Assembly (NCBI GenBank): GCA_038501625.1
Contig: JAZAYU010000005.1
Coordinates: 3,968,001-4,032,000, forward strand
Length of the DNA stretch: 64,000 nt
Direction of reading: 5' to 3'
DNA from: Corbicula japonica
Taxonomy: Eukaryota > Mollusca > Bivalvia > Venerida > Cyrenidae
Of the stretch, positions 42,787 to 58,000 are shown piece after piece (within the stretch, counting starts at the first letter, position 1; every line of letters starts with the position of its first letter). Under the pieces are notes generated by a model, which saw only the letters and a list, made by a program, of their open reading frames with translations, ran no database searches and was not told the DNA's origin. Position numbers and translations under genes: made by a program.

Positions 42787-45700
42787 CTAGAATAATAACA
42801 ATAATATTGAAAGACCGGGCTAAAATATTCTATTATTCGACCAAGATAAGTTGGCATTGTTTACATTGGCATTACGTGTAAACAATAAACTAATATTTTA
42901 ATCGTTGTTTAATATAGAGTGTAACGTTCTCAATACATGTCCGATTAGCGGAGTGGTCTGACGCACAAAAGAAATTGGAACTCCACTACATATCACAAGA
43001 GAGAATTCGATGGTTCTAAAAGATGCTAATTAATTAAAGGTAACTAAGGGAGATCCGGAAAATCGTAGCTTATGTCTAAGTTAAGTCTAATTTTCCAAGT
43101 TAATTCTCGATTGCACTGATTTATCAATATCATGGGCCATTTTCGCGTGTCGCTTGTTACGTTGTTCATTGTAAGGATTGAATCAATGACACGCATCATA
43201 TTAAAAATACAACGATAACCAAATAACCAAATCAGAGACTAATGAACCTCCAGAAGGGTCCAACACCATTTATAACAATACCGGAAGTTTCCGATTTCAC
43301 GAATTGTGAACTTAACGAGAGCACCGTTGGCATGGCTACGTCCTTTTTGTGGCTGTTTAGTATCAAAGTTTAAATTTCGTAATCTTTTGGCAAGCGAGAG
43401 ACTTTCTTTTTTCTTTTTTAAAATAATACTCGCTTATTATCTCTTTAACGACCGAGTTTGGCATTTTTATTTGTGTCATGCAAACTGTGAACATCTAAAA
43501 TTCATAATCGCCATTGCAATCGTTTTGAGGGGATATTACTGGCGGAAAAAGAAGTTTGTAACGAATTATGATAATGCTTCGCGTATGTATCAGAATATCA
43601 AAATTCAGGATCAAATGATAACAAGAGTGCCAAACTGACACAAAATACGCCCGTCAAAATGCTGATCATCAAAGTTGCGTAACGATCCGATGAAAATTAT
43701 TCGACTTGGAGAGCAGATACAGCTTATTCAGTTTTTGGACTATTCAAGGGCCATAATTCAGGAGTGCCTGGGGGATTTGGTAGGTTATAGAACTTGGTCG
43801 GGATATTATGCCTTACGACATATTCACCAAGTTTGATAAAGACCGGATGAAAACTGTTTGATTTACAGAGCGGAAACAGTAATTTTGGACAATTCAAGGG
43901 CCATAATTCAGGAGTGCCTGGGGGGATTTGGCAGGTTATAGAACTTGGTCGAGATATTATGCCCACCAACATATTCACCAAATTTGATAAAGACCGGATG
44001 AAAACTCTGACTTAGAGAGCGTAAACCCTTAGTTTGGACAATTCAAGGGCCACAATTCAGGAGTGCATGGGGGGATTTGGCTGGTTATAGAACCTGGGCC
44101 AGATATTATACCCACCAACATATTCACCAAGTGTGATAAAGACAGGACAAAAACTCTTTGACTTAGAGAGCGGAAACCCAAATTTGAACAATTTAAGGGC
44201 CATAATTCAGGAGTGCCTGGGGGGATTTGGCTGGTTATAGAACTTGTCGAAACATTATGCACACCAACATATTCACCAAGTTTGATAAAGACCTGATGAA
44301 AACTCTTTGACTTAGAGAGCGGAAACCCTGAAGACACCGCCCGCCCGCCTGCCAACCCGCCCGAGAGAGCGGAAACAGTAATTTTGGACAATTCAATGGC
44401 CATAATCAGGAGTGCCTGGGGGGATATGGCTGGTTATAGAACTTGGTCGAGATATTATGCCCACCAACATATTCACCAAGTTTGATAAAGACCTGATGAA
44501 AACTCTTTGACTTAGAAAGCGTAAACCCTTATTTTGGACAATTCAAGGGCCATAATTCAGGAGTGCATGGGGGATTTGGCTGGTTATAGAACTTGGTCCA
44601 GATATTATGCCCACCAACATATTCACCAAGTTTGATAAAGACAGGACAAAAACTCTTTGACTTAGAGATCGGAAAACCAAATTTTGGACAATTAAAGGGC
44701 CATAATTCAGGAGTGCCTGGGGGATTTGGCTGGTTATAGAACTTGGTCGAGACATTATGCACACCAACATATTCACCAAGTTTGATAAAGACCTGATGAA
44801 AACTCTTTGACTTTGAGAGCGGAAACCCTGTGGACGCCGCCCGCCCGCCCGCCGCAGGTGTTCCCATAATACATCCCGTTTTTCAAACGGGCCTATAAAA
44901 AAGGAAATAGATAAAATGTATGCTGAAAGCCCTTAGAGTAACAGATTATTCTAATTTAAGATCAGTAGCTATAATTATTATTGTTATAACATCTAGCAAT
45001 TAAATTTGAATTAAATTGTCAATGACTGCTATCGTTTGCCCCCAGAAACATCAAGCATGCTTTATTCAGCCGGCATTCAGAATAGACCTGTTTCCCAAAT
45101 ACCGTTGTATTACGTGTTTTTATCTCTACCACATAATCTCCGAATTTCAGAACGAGGCATAATATGCTGGGCCGCGTCATTACACATTAGATTATAAAGC
45201 AATGCCGAGAAAATTGACAAGTTTTACTGAATTACTCGACTCCTAAAAAGTAGCGCAACATTGTTGAAGGTTTAGGGTTCGTTCTACTATCCAGCATTGT
45301 TGGAATATAGTTAAAGTCCAAGATCGCACCAAACAATTCTAAGATATTCCAAATAATTTGCTGACCATAACAACGAAGTCCCCAATGCTCCTACTCTGAG
45401 GGCAGTAAAAGTCCATGAACTCAAGAAAACAGAAAGTATTACATAATTAATACTATAACCACAACTACATTTATAAAAGGACTGACCCCAAATAACTGTC
45501 TACGAGAATGATTAAGGAGATATTTTGCACGTAAATTTAAAAAATCTTACAATAGGCAATAGAAAAAATATTTTAGATTCTCATCACCGCCCGCCCCTGT
45601 CCAAAACCACCCGCCCCAAAAAATGTATTGGTAAAAAAAATCAGAACATATTCTGTTCCAGACAGAACGGGTTTTAGACCATCCCGGATATGAAAAATAA

Positions 45701-45958
45701 AACATGGCTGATAATAATAAAGGTTCTGGTAAATGTCATTTTCTCAAAATTTTAAGTTAGTTTTTACTTCTGTTCTCAGGTATTTCGTTAATAAAAAATA
45801 AAAATTAAAAAAAATCCACCCGCCCCTTTTTTCACAAAATCCGGATGAGAATATAATAATTTATTTTCTCTGGCCATATCTAACGACCGGAAAAGTCAGG
45901 CTAAGAAATAACGGCGACCAAAGCTTGCAACAGTACAGCAATTAATATTGTTTTCGTT

Positions 45959-45990
<32 letters not shown>

Positions 45991-45991
45991 A

Positions 45992-46023
<32 letters not shown>

Positions 46024-49000
46024 ATACTGCTCTCACCATTCTAACCATAGGCACTTTTTACAACTTATGATCAATAGAACAGTATACCAATTAGGACATG
46101 AACAAATCTAGAGCCTACCTTTACTTCTATTTCTCCTCTTGCCTCTACATTGAACACTGGGTTGAGATCAAGAAGTGCTTTAGTAAATTGTGAGATGTGA
46201 ATTCTGTACGCTGTAAAAGACGACAGAATGATATGAAATGAAGATATCTCGAACCAATCAAATTGACTAGCAAACAATTAATGAAAATATCCTATTAATT
46301 AAGGAAGTGAAAAGAATGAAAACTGTTTATGTAGGAGGATATGTCTGTTGTGTACTTTTTGTAATACCAGCATTTGCAAGCAATACAAAAAAGAAGCCAG
46401 GTCTGCAAGGCTACCTTAACAGAACTAATTTTAGCTACACATGCCAAGTGAGATTTTTGCAAGGTCTTAGAGAGTGCACCAACCTCTTTTAGGGTAAAAT
46501 AGTAATAAATGAAGAGGTAATAAAGGCATATTAATGTCGAATTTCTTGTTGAAACGTAATCGGTTATTTACGAAAAGGCGTTGATTTATATAAGGCAACC
46601 CACACTTAAGAAAGCATTAACAGAAATATGCATAATTGATATTAGTTTCATACTGTCTGAATTATACATTATGATTGATACTGAATTATACATTACATAT
46701 GACTGATACACAAGCAATATCTTAAGAGGTCGCAAACATTGTAACTCATACCTGAAATAAGTACATGCTGGTCTACAATGTTTAATGCCAATTCGTCAAA
46801 ATAATGCTAGGGTTAACACTAAACATTGTAGACCAGCATATATTTATTTCATGCATGAGCTGCTTTGGTATATTGTCCATGAATTTCAGAGTTCTCATGC
46901 AAACGGTTTTTCTTTTGTTTTAGTATGCGCTTGGTAATTAGAACATGAATTAGACTAAATTGACCTTGCAAACTTTAACTACATCCTTAGCTAAATACAT
47001 TTCTTTAGTAAAATCTAGGTGGCAATAAGTATTTCTCCCAAAATTCATTTTTGAAATTTTAGCCTGTTTTCGCCATTTGCAATGTTTGCGACCCCTTAAT
47101 AACGATACATATCTCCAAACCAACACTCAAATGCTTGAATTTCAAAACGGATTCAAACCTCTGTTTTACAAATTCTAAGCCCAATAATTAACATTTACAT
47201 TTATTCGAAATCGATTCCACTAAATGCTGAAAAAGGTGATGTTATATTAAATTCATATTAATGTTGAATCTGTGTGTTTTAGGGAGCGAACCCTCACCGT
47301 CACGGCGACGGCGCCTAGCCATGCTATTCTGACAACGCCACCGACTGAGCTAGCCGGGACAAGCCCCCCAAATGTTGATCGGATTGTCCTGATATACGTA
47401 ACCATCACTGCATGACATCGGTAACGGATTATTTTACTGATTATTTTACAGTACTGACTAAATGTACGGGAAGACTTTTTACATTCTACAGTAAATTGAA
47501 TACAACAAATGAATAAATCTAAACTAACGTATCGAATTGGATTCCATTCTGGATGCTGTATTAACAGTATCGCCAAACAAACAGTATCTCGGCATAGTTA
47601 ATCCCACAACACCTGCCACAACCGGACCTGAAGTATAAAATATATGTTTTTAATTTGCGACTGCCAAAATTGAATAATTAAATTTGTGAATAATAGTAAA
47701 CTAAATTAATTAATCAATTAATTATAATTAATTTATTTTAATAAATAAATAAATAAATACATGGAAATAAACTAATACATAGACATTCATTCATTCGACC
47801 AGGGTATGTTGTTAACAGACAAGAAAAAATAATAGAAAAAACCGCTTTAAAAGATTCATAAATAGTAAAACAAGTGTTCCTGAGTGCAGAACATTTTATC
47901 ACCGACTTCAATAGATGAGTGCAGAACTATTCTATCTCTTTTATAACTTTATGATTTAATGCTTTTGAACTGGGCTTTTGATTCAACTTGAAAACATTTG
48001 CTAGACATATGTTTAAAATGGCAATATGCTGTAAGAACACAATTCATGAACAACTTGTATTTACAGATTTTTGAAAAAAACAACAACAAACAAGAACTAT
48101 AAAACTGTATGGGAAGTATTTTGATAATTTAATTGTACAATGTAATTATAATTGGGGGGGGGGGGGTGCATTTTTTTTATCTTACTGTAATAAACTCATC
48201 AAAGAATACTTTGCCTAAGATCAGAAACTAAATCTGGAGACCAGTCACACATCTCAAGAGCATCTCATTGGCTGAAATGACGACTGATCACCATTTACGC
48301 CAATCCGATGCTTAAGACTGGTCTCCAATGTAATCGTTATGATCTTAGGCCCTTGTCTAAATACGCTAGACGTATATTACAAATGTCGAAAATACCTGAG
48401 TGAAGACCTATTCGAACCTTCAATGGTTCTGCGGGCATATGTCTGATCTTGAAGGTTTTCACAGAATACAGTATGGTTAGAGACATCTTTGAGATTTCAG
48501 ATGCATGCTCATCCCCTATTCTCTCTGGCAGTCCTGATACGCACATATAGGCATCGCCAATAGTTTCCACCTTGCAATATATACATATATGAGATAACAA
48601 ATGATATTGCCTCTACTAGGGGATCGAACCCGCACCGTCACGGTGACAGCGCCTAGCCATGCAATTCTGACAACGCTACCGGCTGAGCTAGCCGGGACAA
48701 CCTCACTTAAAGGTTCAGCGAATCGCCCTGATAAACGTTATTATTACTGCATGACATCGGTAACGGATTAATTTACTGATAACAGTACTGACTATTTGTA
48801 CGGGGAGACATTTTACGGCCACAACACTGCACAAATAGCGCTGCTGTGAATTTCCTCCCGTCGGTTTTATAAGAGGGTCAGTTTAGCAAAGAATCTTAAA
48901 TATCAATCAAAATAATGTTTCTGAGCAAAGCCGTTCTTTTTTCTGCAGACCATTAGCCGCTGGTTGTTGAATGGTTTTGACATAAAACACATTTTAGTTT

Positions 49001-52000
49001 AAACTTATTTATTTTACATCGATTGTGAAACAAGTTCTTCAAACTTATATTAACATGCTCGGGCTCGATGAATGCTTCTTTGGTTGCCAATAGCACCAAT
49101 GACTGCTTCCTAGTTTTAAGCGACTAACAACGTTTCTTATAAAATATCTTAAAAGATTTTTATCATCCAATATTATATCCAGTAACGTGCTTACATAGGC
49201 TACATTGGTTATACTAGTATTGGAAAATAAATTGCAGGCCTAAAATATTTCAAGCTGGTTTCACTGGTTACATTGTGGTTAGAAAGGTTTCTATTACTCC
49301 ATCCAGCCATCTATGTTCTTTATTTTAGGCGTAGTTAATTGCACACAATTGGCCCTTTTTATACTTAGAAAATTGAGAATTCGCAAAATATTTAAACTAC
49401 TAAATAGATTATCCTTAAACATAACAAAAATGACCTAATGATAGTGTCTCTAGCTGGTAGCGAACCCGCACTTTCACGGCGACAGCGCCTAGCCCTGCAA
49501 TTCATGCGATGCAAACAACAGAGCTAACCGGGATAACCCCGAAAAAGGTTGATCGGATAGCCCTGATATACATACAATCACTGCATGACATCGGTAACGG
49601 GTTATTTTACTGATAACAGTACTGACTATATGTAGGGGAGACTTTTTACGGCCGCCACACTGCACAAATAGCGCTACTGTGAATTTCAAATAGTACTCAA
49701 TGCACCGTGCACATCACCCCTTTGATATGTGCCATTGCGAATTAGTTCTTTATGCTGCTTCTGTACACCTTTAGGTGAATTATGCGCATGAAATTAGAAA
49801 TTAGAAAATCATTAATAACAACAAAAAATCAACAACAATGCAGACTCGGTTCGATTAGGCCTGCCTATACACTTTCAATGCCTTCTAGTTCATATGAGTT
49901 CAGTCTGGAACAATAAACACATGGTGTTGCAATCTGGCTATGGTGTGCAAATGTGTTCTCAACTGTGAGACATATATACTTTAATGATATTGTCTCTAAT
50001 GGGGAGCGAACCCGTACCGTACGACAGCGCCTGACCATGCAATTCCGATTGCGCTACCGACTGAGATGGCCGGGACAACTTCAAAAAGGGTTGATCAGAT
50101 AACTCTGAAAAACGTAATCATCACTATAAAATCTAATTTATAATTTGGTTCAGATATTGGTGTATTCAAGCGAATTACCTTGTAAACTCTGAACTGGTCG
50201 ATGGCACCGTCAAACATTGTATAAAGGTCATTGAGAAGGTCTACAACCTATACGTTAAAAACAAACAAAGAAACACAAAGTATGAAAATAATTTTGACAA
50301 AACCAAGAAAACTGTAGTTATGACAATATCGTTAATGAAGAAGCATATTAATATAAAAAAAATCTCAAACAGAATAAATTAAACTCAACATTATTGTTAT
50401 TAATACGACTAAAGAACTATATATTACGTAATATAAAGGTCTTTGATATGAAAAACCCAAGAAAAGGCAACAAATCGTAAAACAATCAATGTAATAAGCT
50501 TGCATCATGTGGAATACTGGCTCGTTAACGTATCTACCAAAAGAGTAAGTCTACAGGCACAGTTGAAAGTAGGTGCTTATGCTTATTTTATATTTAGGCT
50601 CATTCTAAAGAAATAAAAGAAATCATTCAAAGTCATATTAATGCCTGTTGCTAAGCAAAGCTCGTACCTGGATAGGGGTACTCATCCCGCATATTGTAGT
50701 AAAACCAACAATGTCTGAGAAATAAATGCTGACAGAGTCAAACGATTCAGGAATAACTTTCCCTCCAGCTTGAAGCTGTTTCGATACAGTCCTATGAAAA
50801 AGATCACAGCTAGAATATACATAGTAAACTTTTTACACATAGCACTAAGGAATCTAATCTTTCTGAAGGGTAGGGGGGTGGGGGAGGCATGCGTTGCTGC
50901 AATATTATAATGTAACAATTCAAGTGAATTCATATTGGCCTTGTTATTGGGCTGAGGGTATTCATATTAGCCCGAGGCCGAAGGTCGAGGGCTAATATGA
51001 CTTCCCGAGGCTCAATAACGTGGCCAATGTGAATTCACTTGATTAATGACAATTTTATTTATAAGGTCCGGAACCCTGGAAAAAATTATCGGATCGGACT
51101 GATTTTTGCCGGACATGTCCGACGGTCCGGCAACTTTCACAAAGCCTGTTAAAAAACCGCAACACAATACATCCTTTTCACTGGTCAGCTGATCGCTGTT
51201 CGATTTACTATCAACTGGTTCAGGTCTTCGTCACTTATATGAAAAGCATATTAAAACATTTTTATATACAGTTACAATATTTTCTCTTATATGTGACGAT
51301 CTTTTTTAAATCGTTTTGAGTTAACCAGCAACTATCATTGGGTTTTCTTGAGGTATATGTAGAAGCAGACACAAACAGGTTCATTGTTGATGAATACAGG
51401 TAATTGATCAAGTGAATTCTTATTGGCCTTGTTACTGGGCCGAGGGTATTCATATTAGCCAGAGGCTGAAAGCCGAGGGCTTATGTGACTGCCCGAGGTC
51501 CAATAACGTGGCCAATGTGAATTTACTTGATTAACGACAATGTTTATAATTAACACAATAAAAATATCAACATTTGTATGAAGACTAAACTGGGCCAATA
51601 CGAGATTAGCTGGGCCAATATGACAGAGTTAATTAATTATAATATTTTATTTTATGCTTTTCAGTGAATTATAGAATTTTCCCGGTGAAATAAAAGTGGT
51701 ATTTCACTGTTTCCAAACAGTGGAATATCATTTTTATTTTCACTGCTTTTTTCACGTTGGTACCTAAACGCGCATAACATACCGAATGAGAACGTTGAGA
51801 AAACGGGCTCAATTTGGATATTTGACGTCATGACGTCACGTCATAAACAAGCGGTTTTGGCGCCATTTCTTGCCATTTTTCTGTCAAATTCACACAAAGT
51901 GTGCACTAAAAGCATAAAATAAAAAGAAAATTTGTTTTTACCAGTGAAAGATAGAAATATATTTCACTCGTGAACTCCGGAATTATGTATTTTCACTCGT

Positions 52001-55000
52001 GGCTTCGCCACTCGTGAAAATACGAATTCCGGAGCTCACTCGGTGAAATATATTTCTATCTTACACTGGTTAAAACAAATATCCTCTATGACTTACGGTG
52101 GCAACAGTCTATTGAGCAGTTCTTCAACCTTTTGTTTCTCCTCAAGATAAGCCTTGGTTCTCTCGGCAGCCAAATGTTCCAGATTGTCGGCATAGTCCGA
52201 CATTCTCTGCAGCAAATTGTCCATTATGTTCGTCTTCTTTCCTCTTAAAAAATAATACAAAAGCTTTTAACTATAACGATCTTTTCAAAACTAAGATAAC
52301 TTACCCTTATGCCTATTATCGTTTTGAACGGATCAAAATTGTACTGTTTATTGGTGTAAATATTGAGTTGCGCTCAACCCGGGGCTAGGCGGCGTGGACA
52401 GTAATATGCATTTCCATTACTGCTCATGAACAGGCTCAATCAAACCGAGCCTGCAATAGTTTCATATTTGTCGTGTTCGGTGGCTTTCAATGTTCCTTTT
52501 TCATCTATTATAACAATCCTGTCAAATTTGTTTACCCTTTTAATATTGGCTACTGCTTCGTAATCTGAATTTTATCATACAATCAACAAAACATTGCAAT
52601 GAATAATATTATTTTATTTTTATTTGTCTTCAATTATTATTCTGTATTTAATACGTTTTTTTATAAAATAAATAAAAATAAATCAAAGAAATGAAATTCT
52701 TTTAAAAATCATCTCAATTTTGGGCAACTGCGACAACATTGGATTTTATCATGTTTAGAAAAAATTGTACAACCTGTGCCTTATTTAAAAAAATCTAATG
52801 TACAGCTTACTATGGGATGAAGAGATTCAGTAAAATAAGCTTTTGATTGGTTTCATGTATATGCTGTAGAAAAAAAAACACACAAATTTACAAAATTACA
52901 AAATAGACGCAGGTTAATGACGTTGACGTTAACATGTTTTCTATTTCATGGCTGTGTAGAAATTGTCTGTAATATAATCTTGAAAAAGGCTTTATGCCGA
53001 AACGTTGAAAATAGAGTGAAAAAGCATGTTGTGTTACAAAAATTTACTTCAATGATGGACTGCACTTCTAGAAAATTACGGTACATTCCACCTAAATATT
53101 TAGACGTTTGGTTTGTTTTCAATACTTTAAGGGCCCTCTTCAGTCGCATTGCACTGTCATCCGTAAATACAATATCGGAATCTCTATAACAGCTAACTTT
53201 AGTTCAAGTAAACTTTGCACAAATCATCGTTTTTAATGTATCTTCATTTTACATACGTTAAGAAAAGTTAGATCAGTAAAGAAAAATATTGAGTCCTTAA
53301 ATATCTGTAAAATTCTATTAACATACATTCACAAAAACATAACAACACAAAACATAATGTTAAATTCACACATTAGTATAATGATCCTGAAAACAAAATG
53401 TTGTATTCTGATATTCTAATTATTTTAGTACTTTGAATATAAGCCTTTATTTTTTAAATATGACCTTCCTATCTATTTAATGACAGCAGACATTGTGCAC
53501 CACATACAACTTCGACAATAGCAAAATTTAACTGAAACATGCAGGTAATCGCTATCTTATACCTTCTCATCTTCTTGAATATTTCTTCAATATCGTTGAA
53601 CGAAGGCCTTTCATTAGGATCTTCAACCCAACAGCTGGTCATTAAATCTAGAAGTTCAGGCGTGCACCCTGTATCATCACTGATAACTGGGCGTAACAGC
53701 TGTGGACGTTTGCTTTCAAGTTGGGAGAGAATATCTGTTGAATGTAAAAACAACTTTGATTTATTTCGTTCTTGTTATTAATACAACTTATTTTGACACA
53801 ATGGCTAGCTGTAACACAACATAGACTGCTCATGAACAGGTTCAATCCTACCTGATTAAAATCATCTCCTGAAAACCGCTACGCTATCAGGATCTGACGA
53901 CGAGTAACTAAAACGTGTTTTTATCACTAACCCTTTAAACCAATCAGATTTGTCGCCTATAAAATCGCAAAAGTGAAAGTAAAAATAGTATTTTAAACCA
54001 TGAAAAGTGTTGACAGACTGCGTTAGACATATTTTACAGAAGATATATGCGTTTATGTAATATTGCATTTATGTCTAATTTAATGACATCTTCAGATCAT
54101 ATTGCTAGCGTTATAAATCATACTTTAGTGAATATGGGTTCCATCAAACCGAGCCAGCAATATTTGGATAATTGTGTTGTTGTTTTGGGAAGCTGTGTTT
54201 TCTAGATGTTGCCATTTCTGATATGCATATTTCACTTTTTTAAATATGTAACGTGTTACTTATAATTTATTTCGACCAATACATGTATATTAAAATTATG
54301 ATGATGCTTCTGATGTTGTTCCAAACTAGAATGTGTCCTCGAAAACTGATGCCCCCACTGCTACAATAACATTTGAAACAAAGGGCTACAACTCTGGTAG
54401 AAATTGTCGCAGGAAAGTCTTTTCTTTACGATCACCTACACATCCTGCTTAATCATCTGTGAAAGTTTGAAAGAAATCCGCCCAATAGTTAATGAGTAGT
54501 TGATGCCACAAGATTTGGGCGACGGACGGACATATAGACGAGTGCAACTCAATATGCCTCGCACTTCATGGGGGCCAGTGTTTTTTTTCACTTTTGGGGG
54601 AAGGGGGTCGCAGCCCTTTGGTGGGGGAAAATTGCAACACGGACAAAGGAAAGGGGGAATATTTGGAAAATACGGTACTTGAAGCTGTCAAACACAACAA
54701 AACAAAGTATTCACTGATCTTTTGTTTTTAGCTTTGCTAACACACTAGTACAACTAAGTAAATCTTCATACTTCCCAGTTGAATTTTCTTGCATCAGAAA
54801 AAAATTAAGATTTATCATCTTCACTATCATTTTCACGCTGTTACACATTAGCGGAACAAATCGAATCGTCGGTAACAGACTCCAGCAAAGGGGTAATTTT
54901 TTATAAGACATGGGGGGAAAAATATATACTATTTTGAGGGGTGAATGGGCCCCTATTTCTCAAAATATCTGACATAAAAAAAACACTGGGGGGAATAAAA

Positions 55001-58000
55001 AACGCTGGTCACAAACTGTAGCTTACCTTCAACTTCCATATGGTTGGCCTCAAACGGCTCTGTCCTCATGATCAGTTCTTGTAAGACAATACTGAATGAG
55101 TACACGTCTCCTTTCTGGGAGTAACCTATCTTTTCTGGCTGTTCTCTCAAGTGTTCCGGAGCCGTCCACAACAGTTCTGATGTTAATAAAATAAGAACAA
55201 GTGAACGTGATTACTCTTAATAATATATGAGGCACGTCACGGGAAAAGGTACCTTCGGTCATTTTTAGTGATATTTTAGTTTTTACTAAATTAAGAAAGA
55301 ACTTACCAATATAAATCAATTTCTTATTACTAAAATGTGATTTTATTACACATTTTAACGATAAAATGGTATTTTTACTGCGAAATGCATGATAAATAAT
55401 GTCGTCTGACTCAAATTTATGACGTCATTTCAAAGATTGACGTTGTTTGAAGGTACCTTTTCCCGTGACATTTGACTTCTTTCCATTCTCAGTTTTATAA
55501 CCTTGTGGGGCCAGGTATAACTGGAAGTTTATCTAAATAAAAGTGAAATGCGATAACAACACAATACTTAAGACGGACGACCAGAATAAAGACTTGCTAT
55601 GATACAAAATTGACTGGTCATTCGGACCAGCAGAGCAAAAGCTCCAATGTTTTGATATTACATATCGTTACTTTGTTTGATGGCAACTTTGAAAGTTTTG
55701 AGAGCTTCTTTTAATATAGTGATAATTTGTTTTTCTACAAAATAGGACCAAATCAAGTTAGATAAAAAAATGTTAGTATTTCAAAAAAATATCTTTTTAT
55801 AAGCTGCACCACTTACTTCTCTTATTGTAGGTTCCTTCTGCTAAAGCCATTTTTCTCGCCATGGCCCTGTCTTCATGCAGCAAACTTATGGGACCATAAT
55901 CGGTTATTTTCAGAGCAAAACGGCTGTCTATGACACAGTTGGTACTCGAAAGATTACCGTGAACTTGTAATGGGGAGCCATGCAGGTATTGCATGCCCTA
56001 AAGAAAACATAATTAATTTATTTAATAATTAATTAATTAATTAATTAACGAAAATGTAAATTTTGTAATACTCTGCAGCATGAATACCATTTTGTAATTG
56101 AATGACTTAGATTTAAGAAAACAATATATTAAAAGTAATTACTAGACCTAATTCATAAAATTTAAGGAACTTAAATTCAAAAGTCACAACTAAGGTGAGG
56201 CAGATTGCACATTTGTTTTAAAGCTTTTGAAAAAAAGAGACCAGATATTAAAATTCGTGTTATCACTAGTTTCTTAAAATGTGCTTATAAATTGTTATTA
56301 TTTTTTCAAAATGTCTCTCCCAAATAAAAAAAAAGTGTTGTTTAAAAGTAACTAAAAACGAAAGAAGGTAGAGTTACGGTTCTTGTGCACTGCACTTTGA
56401 GTCATTGCCAGAAACATGCATACCAATTTGAACCTATGGTGATATTGTTACGCTCCGGAAAAGAAATGCTCTATAAAAATCAAAGGGATTTAATTCAAAA
56501 ACGGAACAAGGTAGAGTTACGGTTCTTGTGCAAAGCACTTCGAGTCATTGCCACAAACATGCCTACCAAGTTTGGAGTCATTTGGACCTACGGTGACAAC
56601 GTTAGGCTCCGGACAAGGAAATCCGAACGTCTCGAGCGTCGAAAGTAATCCCTAGATGTCGCCTAGTCAGGCGACACAAAAACTACTACTACTATTATCG
56701 TTTCAGGTAACATGTTAAACATGCAGATACAATTCAAATCTTAAATTCATTAAAAGATGTATAATAAAGCATTTTATAAGTTCTTTTCCATATAATGGTA
56801 TGATAATTAAAAAAAAGAAACAACAAGAGTTACATTTCAATAAACAAAAAACAAAGTTTAGTTCATTAAAGGATGTTTAATAAAGCAAAAGTTATTTTCC
56901 ATATAATTGTATAATTATTAAAAAAAGAAAAAAAAACAATAGCAGTTAAATTTCAATAAACAAGTTACGAACAGACGAAAAGGTACTGTTAACCTTTATA
57001 ATATCCTGCACTAAAGAAAAGCGGAAGTCCCAGTCTAGTTCGATACTGTCATTGTTTATCATATCCTGCAGACTGCCTCTTGGACAATATTCCATCAGAA
57101 TAGAGGATTGTCCCGGATGTAAGCATGCGCCGACAAACAAGGCGATGTTATCGTGCGTCGCCATTTGCATCTGTGAATACAAAGGAAGTACATCACTGAT
57201 AGAAAACAAGTTACTTTGCAACAATGTAACCAGTATAAACTAGAATTTGGTGTTCCTCCAAACGCATGACTCTATCGCCTAAAATTGCATTTGATAGGGC
57301 ATAACTTAGAAATGAGAGGGGCATAACTCAAAATATAGTTAAACAGAAGTTATCATTCTTGATTTTTTAACTTATACCAACATACTTAATCTATGACATG
57401 GGCTCAGGCAGGTGTCAGGTTTAAATCTGTTGAATAGGGAAACAATCTGATTTTTTGACAATCTTGAGTTATTATTCTTGCTAATTCATGTATTTTATTG
57501 ACAATAAATACCATAAGCAGACATCCTTAAATGTGTTAACATCCCTTTGTTATGTTCACCATTTGTGCGAAAGTATTTAAAAATACTCCATGCATAAAAC
57601 CTTATATTGTTGACGCAGATCATTACTTTAAAACAAATCTCAAACCGACAAATATTTTCAATGTTCAATGCAAGATAAAATTTTGTAACCAAATACTTTC
57701 AACATCATAAGGAACATTAAGTTTCACGTTGTGTGACTAAATCAGGGCTTTTTTCCGGTCAATTTTATAGCTGATATCGGGTCATGTTCCCAATGGCAAA
57801 AAATATACTTTTTCCCAATTGGGGAAGAAAAATTCCCAATTAAATCAATACAAAAATGTCTGACGGAAAAGGTGTGATATATGTGTCATTTTATTAATAA
57901 AACTTTATAGCTTGATAGTAAATCAGGCATTCTTTATTCCAGAAATTCATGATTTTATTAAATATGTGTAAACTGTATTCCCCATTTATGGAAAAAATCC

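Noticed and set aside
42942..43020. tRNA-like stretch (gattagcggagtggtctgac)
   Set aside because: The start looks like box A of a Leu/Ser tRNA, but the rest does not fold into a cloverleaf by eye.
43724..44867. Minus-strand frames with [11 protein letters not shown] repeats
   Set aside because: They follow the 150-bp tandem unit and break wherever unit length varies.
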